A stretch of DNA of 64,000 nucleotides, from assembly GCF_032362555.1 (NCBI RefSeq), contig NC_083509.1, forward strand, positions 5,851,001 through 5,915,000. The letters are read 5' to 3'. How positions within the stretch are numbered: position 1 is the stretch's first letter; each line of letters starts with the position of its first letter. Origin of the DNA: Amyelois transitella (taxonomy: Eukaryota; Arthropoda; Insecta; Lepidoptera; Pyralidae). Shown here piece by piece: positions 48,656-59,938 of the stretch. Both the position numbers and the translations under genes were made by a program. The notes beneath the pieces are model-generated. The model ran no database searches. It was not told the DNA's origin and worked only from the letters and a program-made list of their open reading frames with translations.

Positions 48656-50412
48656 CTACATTCCAAATATACCTATTACCTCCGTACGTACGTATCATCT
48701 AAATAGATAGGTAACTAACATAATCAAGTTTTTAGTTTAACTTTTTAAAATATCTATTATGCAGGCACAGGCGTCAAAAACTCTATCAAAAGGCTCCATC
48801 TAGAATATTTTCCAACTTAATTCAAATTCTCCGCGCTGAAAAGTTTAGTCAGTAAACTTCATTTAATTTCCCTGTTTTCGTTATCACTTGGATCTTTGCA
48901 AAATTATTTTGGAGTGTGCGACGTAGAAGAATTCGATTTCATGAGTGTTTTATTAAATAGTTTCAAAACGATCCTCACATCGCATTGTATTGATACAATG
49001 ATGCCGTCGACAATGGCGTAATGGTTGAAAATAAAATACCTAAAGCAGTGCAGCAATCGGAGCACCATTGTCCTTAAAAACGTTACAAAAGAAATTCGAA
49101 TTTAGCGAAACGCTTGCATTCACTTGTAGATAACAGGAGCTGAGTAGTAATTTTAAATACTCTTGCACAGTTTTCCTTCGTAGTGTTTCATACGTAAACG
49201 TAGCTGTACCTACACAAACATCTACAAATATCGATTAAGTAAATCATTTTGCCATCTAGTCTATCTATCTATTTAGTTTTTTTTTTACTTTTAATAATGG
49301 ATGAAGTACAATAACAAACTTGTGTTTTTGAATTAATAACCTACACAATTCATAGACAAGTAACAACGAATTTCATCTGTTATTCTGTTACTGTGCGAAA
49401 TGATCTTGCCTCTAAACCCTGATTCAATTATAATGAGCAGGCGGTCACTTAGTTACCGTTTATTAATGTGGAAGGACCAGGGTCCCATCTCCTTGCATAA
49501 ACGATGTATCGCCCACGTTTTAGAGCCCCGGGCATCGGACGTCGGCTAGTCTCTTACATTATTATACTTAACTTACTTAGATAATTATACTGACACATGT
49601 ACCGTCTGCGATTTAATGTTTAAATAGCTTTCCCTTGTTACAACATCAGAAATAGTTATAAGAAGGTTAATATTTAAAAAAATAATTAGTAACGCAAAGC
49701 ATTTGTGAACATTTTGTATTGAAGTTGTGATTTGGTTTCCTTTACTTTCTAATTCAAAAACATTAATGGACAGAACTAGCCTTCGTATAATATGTCATAC
49801 CGAGGTAGTACATGCTTGGTATAGTGGTAATAAGTAGGTACTTTCATATTTCAGAATCCCATGAAATGGCCAAACCTTCATAGGTATTTACATTCTAAAG
49901 GAAGTACTTACCTTTGCTACGTTTAGCCATCTTCTTTAAAAAAATTATAAATTACTAGAAGATGCCCGCAGCGCCGCTCCGGCCCCGTAAAAAGAAAATT
50001 CCCGTTAATTTCCGTTCCCGCGAGAATTTGAGTGATCTTCGACATTTTTTCCTTTTTGATAAGAACTTGTTTCTTCATTTATTATTGTTAAGCTGAAACA
50101 TAATAATTATCCTTTAGGTGTTTCAGTTTTCAAAATAATTTACAGCCCAGACTGAATAGCTGTGCAATAAAAAGTTTTAGCGTGTTCAAACAAACGGACG
50201 AACACAAAAACAGAGTTTTTTTTAAATTATATAAATATGCTGTGTTACTTTTCCTTCAACGTTATAAATTATAATTTTTGTAAATTTTAGTATTCAATAT
50301 ACAGACACTTTTTTATATTTATTGGTGGTTGAGAATATTTTTCTCATGTTTAAAATAAAATTGTAAGAAACCTACATGGGAAGTAAATATTGGAAATTAG
50401 TTACCTACTTAG
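48656..50412. other. Intergenic, no gene seen
   Basis: Non-coding. A diverged CTAG-type repeat start (ACTAGAAGATGCCCGCAGCG) is at 49955. 49430-49560 is somewhat GC-richer without an ORF. Confidence 0.45.
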
Positions 50413-50672
50413 GTGCCGTGTGGTTCCTGGCACCAATACAAAAAAGAATAGGACCACTCCATTTCTTTCCCATGGATGTCGTAAAAGGCGACTAAGGGAT
50501 AGGCTTATATACTTGTGATTCTTTTTTTAGGCGATGGGCTAGCAACCTGTCACTATTTGGATCTCAATTCCATCATTAAGCCGAGCAGCTGAATGTGGCC
50601 ATTAAGTCTTTTCGGGACTATTGGCTCTGTCTACCCCGTAAGGAATATAGACGTGACTTTATATATGTATGT
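50413..50672 (+). repeat. Short RTE-related repeat, full-length copy
   Basis: The best full-length copy: GTGCCGTGTGGTTCCTGGCA, AATAGGACCACTCCATTTCT, GTCGTAAAAGGCGACTAAGG, GCGATGGGCTAGCAACCTGT, TTGGCTCTGTCTACCCCGTA and a TATATGTATG tail, about 260 bases. TTAGGT occurs just before and just after and may be a short target duplication. Confidence 0.85.
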
Positions 50673-52691
50673 TAGGTAGTAATAAGACCATAGAATAAGC
50701 AATTATAATCATTACATATTATAAAGTCTGCAAATTGTCTATGTCTGTATCGATGTGCAAATCTCGGAAAGTTGTGAACGGATTTTGTGCCTGTTTGAAA
50801 TGTTAGGATGAGGCTTTTCTAAGAAAGCTTTATATTTCTATCTATAACGCTAGTGTCTTATATTATTCTGATTTCTATAATTAGGAGAGTAAAATGATTT
50901 CATGTTTTATCTGGTTACTATTTTCGGGTTACTAAGACTTTTAGACTGGTAGAGAATACCTGTTAAAGATTTAAAAGGCACAACTCAAAAATGTCTTTGA
51001 TAAGGAGAGTTTTAGTATACGTTTATTACACCGTGCTCACGAACTCGTAGGTATTTAAAAAAACGAAATATCAATGACAATGAAGCCGTTGTAAATAAAA
51101 TACTTAATACTAAAAATCGGCTGCAGAATAAAGTGCATGTGCTGTTACATAGTAAATAATTCTGGCGAGCGCTCCGCCATCCACACTTGCAATAAAACGA
51201 ACAATGCAATTTAGCTAGTGCTGCATTCGTGCGATGGCTTCTCTGTAAAAGTTGGTTGTTTCAGCCCCGACGATTACCGACGCAGTCCATGAACCAAAAA
51301 AAACCCCACACCATATCAAACTCCAGATATTCATGTTTAAGAATATTAAATTGAAAAGCATTATTATTAGATGTAGACGCCGAGTATTCATTACTTGTCT
51401 TTCGTTCGATCAAAGGGCACATGAAAAATATACACCTAGTTACACATTTTTTTACTTACTTTTTGATGTAAATACTAATGGTCTTTCACGTTTAGTAAGT
51501 AACATACCTTGCTTCCAAACTCAGAATGTAAGTTATATGTGTTTTAGTATCTACCTTCATAAAAGCTTCAGTATCCGTGAAGTCGCGGACTGCCCTATAA
51601 AGCCGGACATTGGACAACACACGACATAGTTCGTCATAAAATGCAGCAGTGTCCGATTTGTGGGAATAGCGTATAAAAATTTCAAAGAGTTGCATGCGCG
51701 TGCAGCGACGCCCGGACCGCGGCCGCATCGCTCGCCGCTGCATAAAACATGCAAATTGGACCACTTAGCTGGTGTGCCTAAGTTCACTAGTTTTACACTT
51801 TTATGTGAAATTGAGGCCCATCAGTCATGTAAATATTGTTAAATGGGGGCTTTGACTCGCCTCCACGCGTTCCACCTATTACGGTTTGTCATTGTGTCGA
51901 AACCTTTTGTGCCGTATTCAAATTTAAAATAAATGCTAATATAGGACCTGTGCTGACGTGACTGGAAGACACATGATTTTATTCATACAAATAATAATCT
52001 TTTCATGGAAAGCTGAATAGGTAATTTAAAAAAATATATAATAAATTAAACTCCAAAGGTACTGGATAAAAAGACAATGTTTTGGTTGCGGACAAAACTA
52101 CTAAGCATTTTCAAACCCGATAGAAGAAGAGGGGTGTTATCAGTTTGATGTTTCTATCTGTCTGTGGCATCATAGCACACAAACTACTTATATAAATGAC
52201 TAACTGACTAATATAAATATAAAATTCACAAACAGTTACTTCGAAACTAAAGTAGTTATGAAGGTAATATATCACTGGCGATGAAATTGCAAAATAAAGT
52301 AAGAGCCTTCTAATTAGAGTTATGGTAAAAACTTTCGATCGTAACAATAGAAAATTGAATGCATGCAATTGTTGGCGTCGATTGTTTAGCTTGCGCCTGA
52401 ATAGCAAAGCGTAAGGTAGAATAATGAGCTTTTAGTATTTAATGAGTGCGCTTACTTTTCAGTTCCATGATATTCTAAACTTATTGTGCACTTCTGTTAG
52501 ACGTTTTTGTTATCTTATATTTTGCGGCTATAATTTATTTTAATTTACTCTACAAAGATCTAACGCGCTGCGCCTGATTTGTTTCAATCTTTGACAAAAA
52601 ACATATTTTAAATTTTATGTAAGATAAAATTTCTTTTTTTAAACGAACTAAGTAACTTTTCTTTGTTTAATATGTACGTAACATATTTTAA
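50673..52691. other. Intergenic with one GC-rich patch
   Basis: No defensible exon. 51590-51760 is CpG-rich (GCATGCGCGTGCAGCGACGC, CCGGACCGCGGCCGCATCGC) and has CTATAAAG at about 51595, so it could be an unannotated promoter or 5' exon. The longer ORFs there have no motif. Confidence 0.4.
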
Positions 52692-53009
52692 CCCTAGAAT
52701 GTATTAAAATATTTTTTAAGAAATACGTCGCGTTAGGGGACCGCTAATATTTTTTTATAAGTATCACATGCCTACGAATTTAGTCTTTGACCCAAGACTT
52801 GTTCTTAATTTTTTGTGTTTAAGTTAAAGTAAATTGCTTAGTTAGGTTAGGGTTTTTTTTATTGCGATCCCCCAACGTTTATTAAAATTTTTCATTTAAT
52901 TTTTATGTCATACTTTTTTAGGTACTTCTGTTTATTCTTGTCGAAAATTTTGTAGTCAAATTTTGGACACTCTATACTAAGTCATCATCTTTCATCTATA
53001 TGCTATTTT

Positions 53010-53410
53010 AGTGAACACGCACATACACACACAAGCAGACAGACATACACACACAAAGGGACGCTTATAACACATCTCGTTTTTGCATCGAAGGTAAAGC
53101 TTAAAAGCTTTAAAGAACACTCTCGAATAAATTATCATCATTCTTTATCAGTGAACGTTCACTCCAGTATATTTGCCGGCATTAGGTCTTCATTCACCAT
53201 TTCCAACTTTTAAACGGGTCAACCGATTTCATCAAACAGGTGTTAGAACACTCATACGTAAATCACCGTCATCCAAAAAAAAAAAAACAAGAAAAAATTG
53301 CTATCTATCTATCATTCAAGCTATATTTTTTGGTGGATGCCACAGACATACAGACTCACAGACACATCAAAATTACAACACCCCCTCTTTTTCCGTCGAG
53401 GTTTAAAAAT
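53010..53410 (+). repeat. Two related repeat units in the piggyBac left arm
   Basis: CACACACAAAGGGACGCTTATAACACATCTCG...CATCGAAGG (about 53030-53095) and CACAGACACATCAAAATTACAACACCCCC...CCGTCGAGG (about 53355-53402) look like two ends of the same dispersed repeat family, separated by a poly-A-containing spacer. The family is unknown. Confidence 0.4.
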
Positions 53411-53585
53411 GAGACATCACATTAATGTACTTTTAACTTTGTACCAATACTGGCATGGAATCTTTTGATGCTAGAACGTGACAATCTAAAATTTATCCAC
53501 AAAACTATACCTAAGCAATCAAATATTGAATAAAAGAAAGACATCAGTGTTAAAATAAAATTTTAATGTGTAAAAGGGCAAGTAT

Positions 53586-53638
53586 GCCGTGTGGTTATAG
53601 TAATAATAAGGGATATAGACGTGACTATACGTATGTAA
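53586..53638 (+). repeat. Minimal short RTE-related repeat (head joined to tail)
   Basis: TGCCGTGTGGTTA is followed at once by AAGGGATATAGACGTGACTATACGTATG: only the first 12 or so and last 30 bases of the repeat remain, with a short spacer. Confidence 0.6.
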
Positions 53639-55107
53639 AAAGACAATGGCAAGTTTTTATTGAACCATGTTTCAACGTAATCGAACTGGTAGTCTTTTGC
53701 GTAATGTTTGAAGGAATAGACATTGTTTTTTCATTTCACGTTTAATATCCATGAAGGTCATAGTCTAATAATGCTGCATATAACTTTATGTACTTATAAC
53801 GCTGCGAAATAATTAAACCATTTATTAAGGAACCTACATGCCAATTTCAAGTATAAAATACGGTAGATGGTAAGTCGTTTATCCAAACAATGTTATGAAA
53901 TAAGTGACAAAAGCCGATCGAAATCATCGTGATTGTTTATTGAATAAATATGTACGTCCGGTGAGCGCTGGCAGAGCACTGAACACTGTAGATATAAAAC
54001 ATGGAGGCGTCGGAAAGGTATATCAGAGAAATGTCTTTGTTCATTCCGTTTTGATCAACATTATAAATAATTATAAAAGTATAAGATTTGGACTTTCAGT
54101 CCCTTAAAAACGGATGGCTAATAATAATGTCTTGGCTGGACGGTCTTAAAATAAAAATATTTTTTTTAGTCTATGGAAAAATATGCTTCTAACAAAAACA
54201 TATGCAAGAAGAAAAGGCACAGCACAAATGAACTTCAATATTATATCGTTAAATGGTAACTTCCCAGGTTCTAACCGATGCAGTGAGGGAAATAATCATG
54301 AGGAAACCTGCACATTCAGGCAACTGGATGGGTAACCATGATCGATCCAAAACGGGTAAGGTAGCGGAGGTCAGACGGGAGTCGTTTCGTGTAAAAACTT
54401 ATCTAACCTAACCTGACTCACCCAATCCAGGATCCATGGTCAAAGGCATACCGGGCTTCGGGGCAAACGCCACAAAGATGTTAATTTTGCACTGCTGGAG
54501 AGAATTTGAAGTGTCTATTCTAATGATTATTTCATTTGCATTCGATGCATTGTTTATCGTTGCACAATTATGTCAGGATTGGCGCTCGTCGCTCAAAACA
54601 AATTGAATACGTATCGGCACATATTGTTTATTTAACGCAAGGATTTTACGATGAATAGCATTTTCTTATGCGAACTTATTTTTTGCTGCCGCATCATTGT
54701 TATTATGGTGACAGAAAAGTTACCGAATTGGTAGGGTAATTGGTATTAATAATTATTTTTTCAATTAAGCGGTCAAAGATTGTTTAATTGATACAATACT
54801 AAATTAATACAATAACTATTTTTTGTATTTAAATAAGGTTTAAATTTAATTTAAATAATTTAAATTTAAAAACGCGAGGAAGTGGAAATTATAGAGAGAG
54901 GCCTATTGTCAGCAGTATACATTTATGGCTGATATAATGATGAAATGAATATAGATAAGATATTAATTATTTTATTATTTTCAAAATGGGCTATGTGAAA
55001 TGTTCGATTTTGTTTTTAAAGTTTAACTTAGTCTAAGCCTTAGTCTTCCTTTTTACCAATACGTACTATCGGTATTTTACTGACGAATATATATTTTTTT
55101 TTAGATT

Positions 55108-57045
55108 ATGGCTAGAAAAAGATTATTTGAGGAAGAAATTATACATTTCTTGACTATACCATCGGGTAGCGAAGATGGCGAAGATTCTTCTGCAGCCGAC
55201 AGTGATGAAGATACTGAAAGATTACGATCCACTCTTAGCTTTTTGCCAGAATCACTTAATGACATGGAAGCAAATCAATGTCCTTCTACTAATGAAGATA
55301 CAAGTCACGAAAACAGACATGAACCAAGCCCTCGACCCAGTACTTCGGGTGCAATTTCAGAGCCCACTGCAGGTATTGTTCAACCGTCACCAACAGCCAG
55401 ACAATCTTCGACTTTTGTGAGTATTGCCACATCTAACAGAACTAAAACCAAGGTCTCTTGCTCTCAAAGAAAAAAAAGGAAGTTCATCTGGAAAAAGAAG
55501 TCTTTTCAACCAGTTCTGCCTCAGTTTACTGGAAACACAATTTTACCGCCATCGATTTCACAATTTGAAACACCCTTACAATATTTTCTATGGTTTTTTG
55601 ATAATGAATTATTAGAACACATCACAGAAGAAATGTACAAATTTAGCATCCAAAAAAATGTTTCGAAGCCATTTCATATTTCAGTGTCAGAGTTAAAAAA
55701 GTTTTTAGGTATATGTTTGACCATGAGCTTAGCACCACTGCCAAATATACGAATGTATTGGGCAAGTGAACTGGGCATACCGTTGATAATGAAGACAATG
55801 CCAATTAATTATTTCAAAAAAATCTGCCAGTACTTACATTTTAATGATAATTCATTGCAACCACCTTCAGGTTCGCCAGGCTATGATCGTCTACACAAAA
55901 TCAGGCCTTTATTGGAAACACTGAAGAAAAAGTGTCAAAGTATACCAAAAAGAGAAGCGTTGTCAGTCGATGAGCAGATGTGTGCGACAAAGGCTTCAAA
56001 TTTTCTACGACAATACCTTCCGAACAAGCCACATAAATGGGGGTATAAGCTGTTCATACTTTGCGATGATCGTGGGTTTGCTTACGACTTTGAAATTTAT
56101 TCGGGGATGGAGAATGATCCTAATCTTAGATCCTCAACTGAACCAGACTTAGGAGCAAGCGCAAATATTGTCGTACGTCTAGCAAGGTTCATACCCAGAG
56201 ACCAACAATATAAATTATACTTTGATAATTATTACACATCGCCAGAATTAATTTCATATTTGTCAAAACAAGGTATACAATCATTGGGAACCCTGAACAA
56301 AGGTCGGTTGGGAAAAGATCTAAACATACCATCTCTAAAAGATCTGAAAAAAGATAAGATCGATAGGGGATCCTCCGAGGAATGGGTGGCTAATGTTGAT
56401 GACACAGAGATTGCTACTATAATGTGGTACGATAACAAGCCAGTTGTGCTCTCATCATCGTTTGTGGGACGAGAGCCAGTACATCAAGTGAAGAGATATT
56501 GCAAAAAAGCTAAAAAATATATTTATGTTGATTGTCCTCAAATAGTGAAAATTTATAATCAGCACATGGGAGGTGTCGATCTGCTCGACTCATTTCTGGG
56601 TAAATATAAAATAAAAATAAGAACCAGAAAATGGTATTTGAGATTATTTTACCACCTTCTAGATGTTGTGGTTATAAATAGTTGGTTGCTATACAGACGA
56701 GTTGGAGAGCAGAACGGGACACCAACCCCTCTAAAACTGAGAGACTTCAAGTTTGAAGTTGCAAAAAGTCTCTGTATGTCTGGTCTATCGATGAACAAGA
56801 AAAGAGGTAGACCATCATCTGCGTCTACTGAAATTGAGCTGAAAAGGACTAAGCGTAATACTGCAATCCTGCCTCCTCCTGATGTCAGAAGTGATGGGTT
56901 TGAACATTATCCTATTTGGGGTTTGAAACGTCAACGCTGTAAATATCCCGGATGCAAAGGCAAAACTTTCATTACATGTGAAAAATGTCGTGTGGAACTT
57001 TGCTTCTATAAAGATAAAAATTGCTTTCGGAATTTCCATCAATAG
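55108..57045 (+). CDS. piggyBac-like transposase
   Basis: An open single-exon frame of 645 residues. The N-terminal 120 residues are acidic and Ser/Thr-rich, followed by a basic patch (SQRKKRKFIWKKKSFQPVLP) that may act as a nuclear signal. The piggyBac core follows with its three Asp in typical contexts: SVDEQMCATKASNF (Asp about 288), LYFDNYYTSPELISYL (about 373) and YNQHMGGVDLLDSFLGKYKI (about 491), with KWYLRLFYHLLDVVVINSW after it. The C-terminus is a Cys-rich finger (CKYPGCKGKTFITCEKCRVE and LCFYKDKNC, residues about 612-640). These enzymes cut and paste at TTAA without leaving a scar. No lesion is visible, so the gene may be active or recently so. Domestication is possible but less likely given TTAA-flanked ends. 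Confidence 0.93.
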   Translation: MARKRLFEEEIIHFLTIPSGSEDGEDSSAADSDEDTERLRSTLSFLPESLNDMEANQCPSTNEDTSHENRHEPSPRPSTSGAISEPTAGIVQPSPTARQSSTFVSIATSNRTKTKVSCSQRKKRKFIWKKKSFQPVLPQFTGNTILPPSISQFETPLQYFLWFFDNELLEHITEEMYKFSIQKNVSKPFHISVSELKKFLGICLTMSLAPLPNIRMYWASELGIPLIMKTMPINYFKKICQYLHFNDNSLQPPSGSPGYDRLHKIRPLLETLKKKCQSIPKREALSVDEQMCATKASNFLRQYLPNKPHKWGYKLFILCDDRGFAYDFEIYSGMENDPNLRSSTEPDLGASANIVVRLARFIPRDQQYKLYFDNYYTSPELISYLSKQGIQSLGTLNKGRLGKDLNIPSLKDLKKDKIDRGSSEEWVANVDDTEIATIMWYDNKPVVLSSSFVGREPVHQVKRYCKKAKKYIYVDCPQIVKIYNQHMGGVDLLDSFLGKYKIKIRTRKWYLRLFYHLLDVVVINSWLLYRRVGEQNGTPTPLKLRDFKFEVAKSLCMSGLSMNKKRGRPSSASTEIELKRTKRNTAILPPPDVRSDGFEHYPIWGLKRQRCKYPGCKGKTFITCEKCRVELCFYKDKNCFRNFHQ

Positions 57046-57343
57046 CACTGTTATAATTTTATTTCGTTTATTATATTTTTTTTTCTTTTTAAGGGCTTAC
57101 AATGATAATTATAAAACATGTTGTATTAATCAAAGTGGGGTAGTCCATTTGTACTGATTCGATGCCAAAAAGTAGTATTAAGGCACAATGTACCTCAGCG
57201 GGAACCAAATAAAAAAAATATATTTCTACGTAAATATTTGGTTTTGATTTTTTTTATTATTTTTCCCGGACTTCTAGTGGTAAACTATATAACATACATT
57301 TTACTCGAAAAGAAAAAAAAAATCGTGCCTTGTAGGGTTAAAG

Positions 57344-59100
57344 CTTATTCTATTCGGAAGAAATAAATTCACAAGTTTTATTGTAATTTTAATGGCCAAC
57401 ATTCGCTGACGTCGGGAGGAATCGACCGCTGAAGTGCCACGACCTTTCTCCTTTAATGGATACCAAAAACCTTCATCGCTTTTACGCGAAAAACCTTCGG
57501 AAAATAAATGAATCCATACCGTATGTAAATCGGACGCCGTCCAAAGTTTTTATTGAAAAACTTGAAGAACTGATGAAAATGGAGCTGGGACGTTAAGATC
57601 TCTCCGTGCTTCTTATGAATGTGATACCGAGTTCAGGGTTCTTAGTATAACTTACAGTTCGGACGATAAAATATGCTTTACCTTTTGCCATTAAGGGTTT
57701 GCACAAATTGATAATATTATCAAACTATGAATAAAGCCCAATAAACTGTAACTTACCTACATGGAATTATGAAAACAAAAAAACCTTTTCGATGTATTAC
57801 ACAAAATTCTGCTATAAATTAATTTATTTTAGGGTATGTATTATGCTTATTTTATATATTTATTTAATTAAGATTTATCTTAACAGAGTTCATGCTTTTA
57901 AAATAAAGGACTCCATTTCGGCAAATCCTGTACATTAAAGAAAGAAGGCGTCAATAAGCAATGTTGAGACGCAATCAAAGTTGCTAAGTAAGTAAGCAGA
58001 GGTCGCAAATTCAGTTAATAATTTGTCGAAATTATACGCAAGGGGTGAGAAGATAATTAAATTATTAAAGATTAATTAAAGGCCAGACGAGTGGGCACTG
58101 GATATACCATAATAAAACGGAGAGTCTATAGAAGTGAACATTTGTAATATTTTACCTGTTTTGTTGAAATGATGGCTTGGTTTTGTATACGAGTACCTGA
58201 ATTTAGTGATGATAGCAGGGACCAAATCCGAAACACGCAGGGTACGAGAAAATTTTGCTGCTGAAACTGCACCCTGGATTGATTAAGATGCGTAAGCGCT
58301 TCAAAATAATAATTATGCTGTTAAAACATAAATATAAAAATATATAAACACATGAGTAAAAGATAATACTAGGTGTGCGCTGTGATATTTCCATCCGCAT
58401 CCCGCCCTTGATGCTGCGTAGAGATCTGGATGAATTTCAGTCGGATTTGCATCATCGTAGCTCCGTGATGCGTCGTGATGCTGCTTTACTTTTTCTGCAT
58501 TAAGTATTAATATTTTTTATACATGTTACTATGGTGTTTAATGAATGAAACATTTTTCACTTAGTATTTTCACATTTTTTTTTAAACTGATGACGTAAAT
58601 GTATAAGTGTGTTTCTGTACTAACATTATTTTAAACACTACTTCTGCAAGGTCGAAGAGGCTGAGAGTTGAGTAATTGATAAAGCTAACCCCTTCTGCCC
58701 TTAATCACGGTCAGTTCAAAGTTTAATATAATAAATAGGTACTTATCAAGGTATTTATTAAACTTTTTAAATATTATGAAGTCTAAAACGGTTACCAAGA
58801 ACTCGTAGCGAACACGACAATAAGATCTAGTTTAAATATAAAATGGGACATTCATTATTATTAAGTAAGAAATTTAATTACACAAATATAATTTTGAATC
58901 CTCAACAATTCAACATTCAAATCAAGTGACTCACACTAAACAATATAATTTATTAAAAAACACAAACAAAGAAAAATAAACTACTTACTTCCTTTTGCGT
59001 GTCGATAGACATAAAAGTTCCTCATGCGTATCCTAACATTTCTAACGAAAACATAAATTAGGCAAATTTATTACGCATTATAGAGAGCATCCCCTTCTAC
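57344..59100. other. Intergenic, no gene seen
   Basis: Non-coding. Around 58390-58495 the pentamer GATGC/GCATC recurs several times (CCGCATCCCGCCC, GATGCTGCG, GCATCATCG, GATGCGTCGTGATGCTGC), probably a decayed repeat. Confidence 0.5.
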
Positions 59101-59805
59101 AATATGTTCGTAACGATACGGAGGGTCAATGCGCAGAGATCTCCCCGCATCGACAGAATTGTCAAAACTTTTTAACTTACAACTTTTCCTTAAACGAGTA
59201 GAGCGAGCGAGCTTTTTCATTCGGAGCTTGAGTAGCATCGTGGCGCGCCGTCTTTGTCTACCGCAGTGGGCAAGTCAAAGGGCAGAGATAGAGCTTTGCC
59301 GCGGCCGGCCGTGCGTTCTGAGCCGAAGCCGAAGTTCGGAAGTGGAATCGTCGGCCGACGCGCGGTACGGGTACGGCTGCGGTTCGACCTCAGTTCTCGT
59401 CATTGCGATGCCGGTGGTGCACGCCACGCCGGTCGCCCGCCGAAACTACGTTACGAACATCGCGCCGATACTTCTTTCACAACTAATAAATCAGAGAACG
59501 AAGTAACCCCACGGACAGATTATAACTTGATATGAGATAACAAGCGCGCGGCGCGATTGCGGTGATTAATCACTGAAGTCCGTTCAACTCGAATGATGCG
59601 AACGGAAGCGTAATCTCTTAGTTTCGGTTTAGGAGCGCGTAATGTAAACAGATAAACATTGTTAAAGTTTTCCGGAATAGTTTGTTGACTCGAGGTTTAC
59701 AATCGGGTGCATCAGATGGACGATTGTTAGCGGATAATGAGGTTCGGGTGTATGGTTGACGTATAGTTGTTGTGTCGGATGTGTGGAAGATAGGACGACC
59801 TGAAG
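59101..59805 (+). promoter_or_regulatory. CpG-rich promoter and 5' leader of the secreted-protein gene
   Basis: Much richer in CpG than the surroundings (for example CTTTGCCGCGGCCGGCCGTG, TCGTCGGCCGACGCGCGGTA). GGTGATTAATCACTGAAG near 59560 contains a palindromic homeodomain-type core. Overlapping ORFs of 93-125 codons here lack motifs and look like by-products of the base composition. The region leads directly into the ATG at 59806. Confidence 0.55.
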
Positions 59806-59938
59806 ATGGCAGGCGTGCAGTGGACAGCGGGGGTGTTGTGGTGTATGCTGGTCGGTGTGTTGGCGGACTCGTGGACGGCGTACCAGGAACAGCCGTGTTG
59901 CCGGCCGGTGTCTCACCACCGGGTCAGACACCACAGAG
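59806..59938 (+). CDS. First coding exon of a secreted or membrane protein (gene continues outside)
   Basis: ATG in a good context (AAGATGG) begins 44 codons: a signal peptide (MAGVQWTAGVLWCMLVGVLA, likely cleaved near the ALADS junction), then DSWTAYQEQPCCRPVSHHRV and RHHR. A clean donor (AGAG|GTGAGT) leaves phase 1. No further exon is visible in the remaining 4 kb, so the first intron is long, as is common for developmental genes. I do not recognise the protein. The paired Cys and basic, His-rich stretch may be the start of an extracellular domain or a processing site. The CpG-rich upstream region supports a real promoter. Confidence 0.65.

Larger units (their letters stand above)
52692..57339 (+). 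mobile_element. piggyBac-like DNA transposon
   Basis: The candidate ends are CCCTAGAATG at 52692 preceded by TTAA (52688-52691), and its partner CTTGTAGGG ending at 57339 followed by TTAA (57340-57343). TTAA target duplication and CCCTA termini are what piggyBac elements show; the terminal match is 8 of 10. The left arm is long (2.4 kb) and contains other repeats, so either it has grown by nested insertions or the true left end is closer to the gene. An intact transposase is inside. Confidence 0.55.

Noticed and set aside
59129-59535. Overlapping ORFs of 125 and 93 codons in the CpG-rich zone
   Set aside because: No motif, no splice context, and stop-poor frames are expected in GC-rich DNA; treated as promoter and 5' leader.
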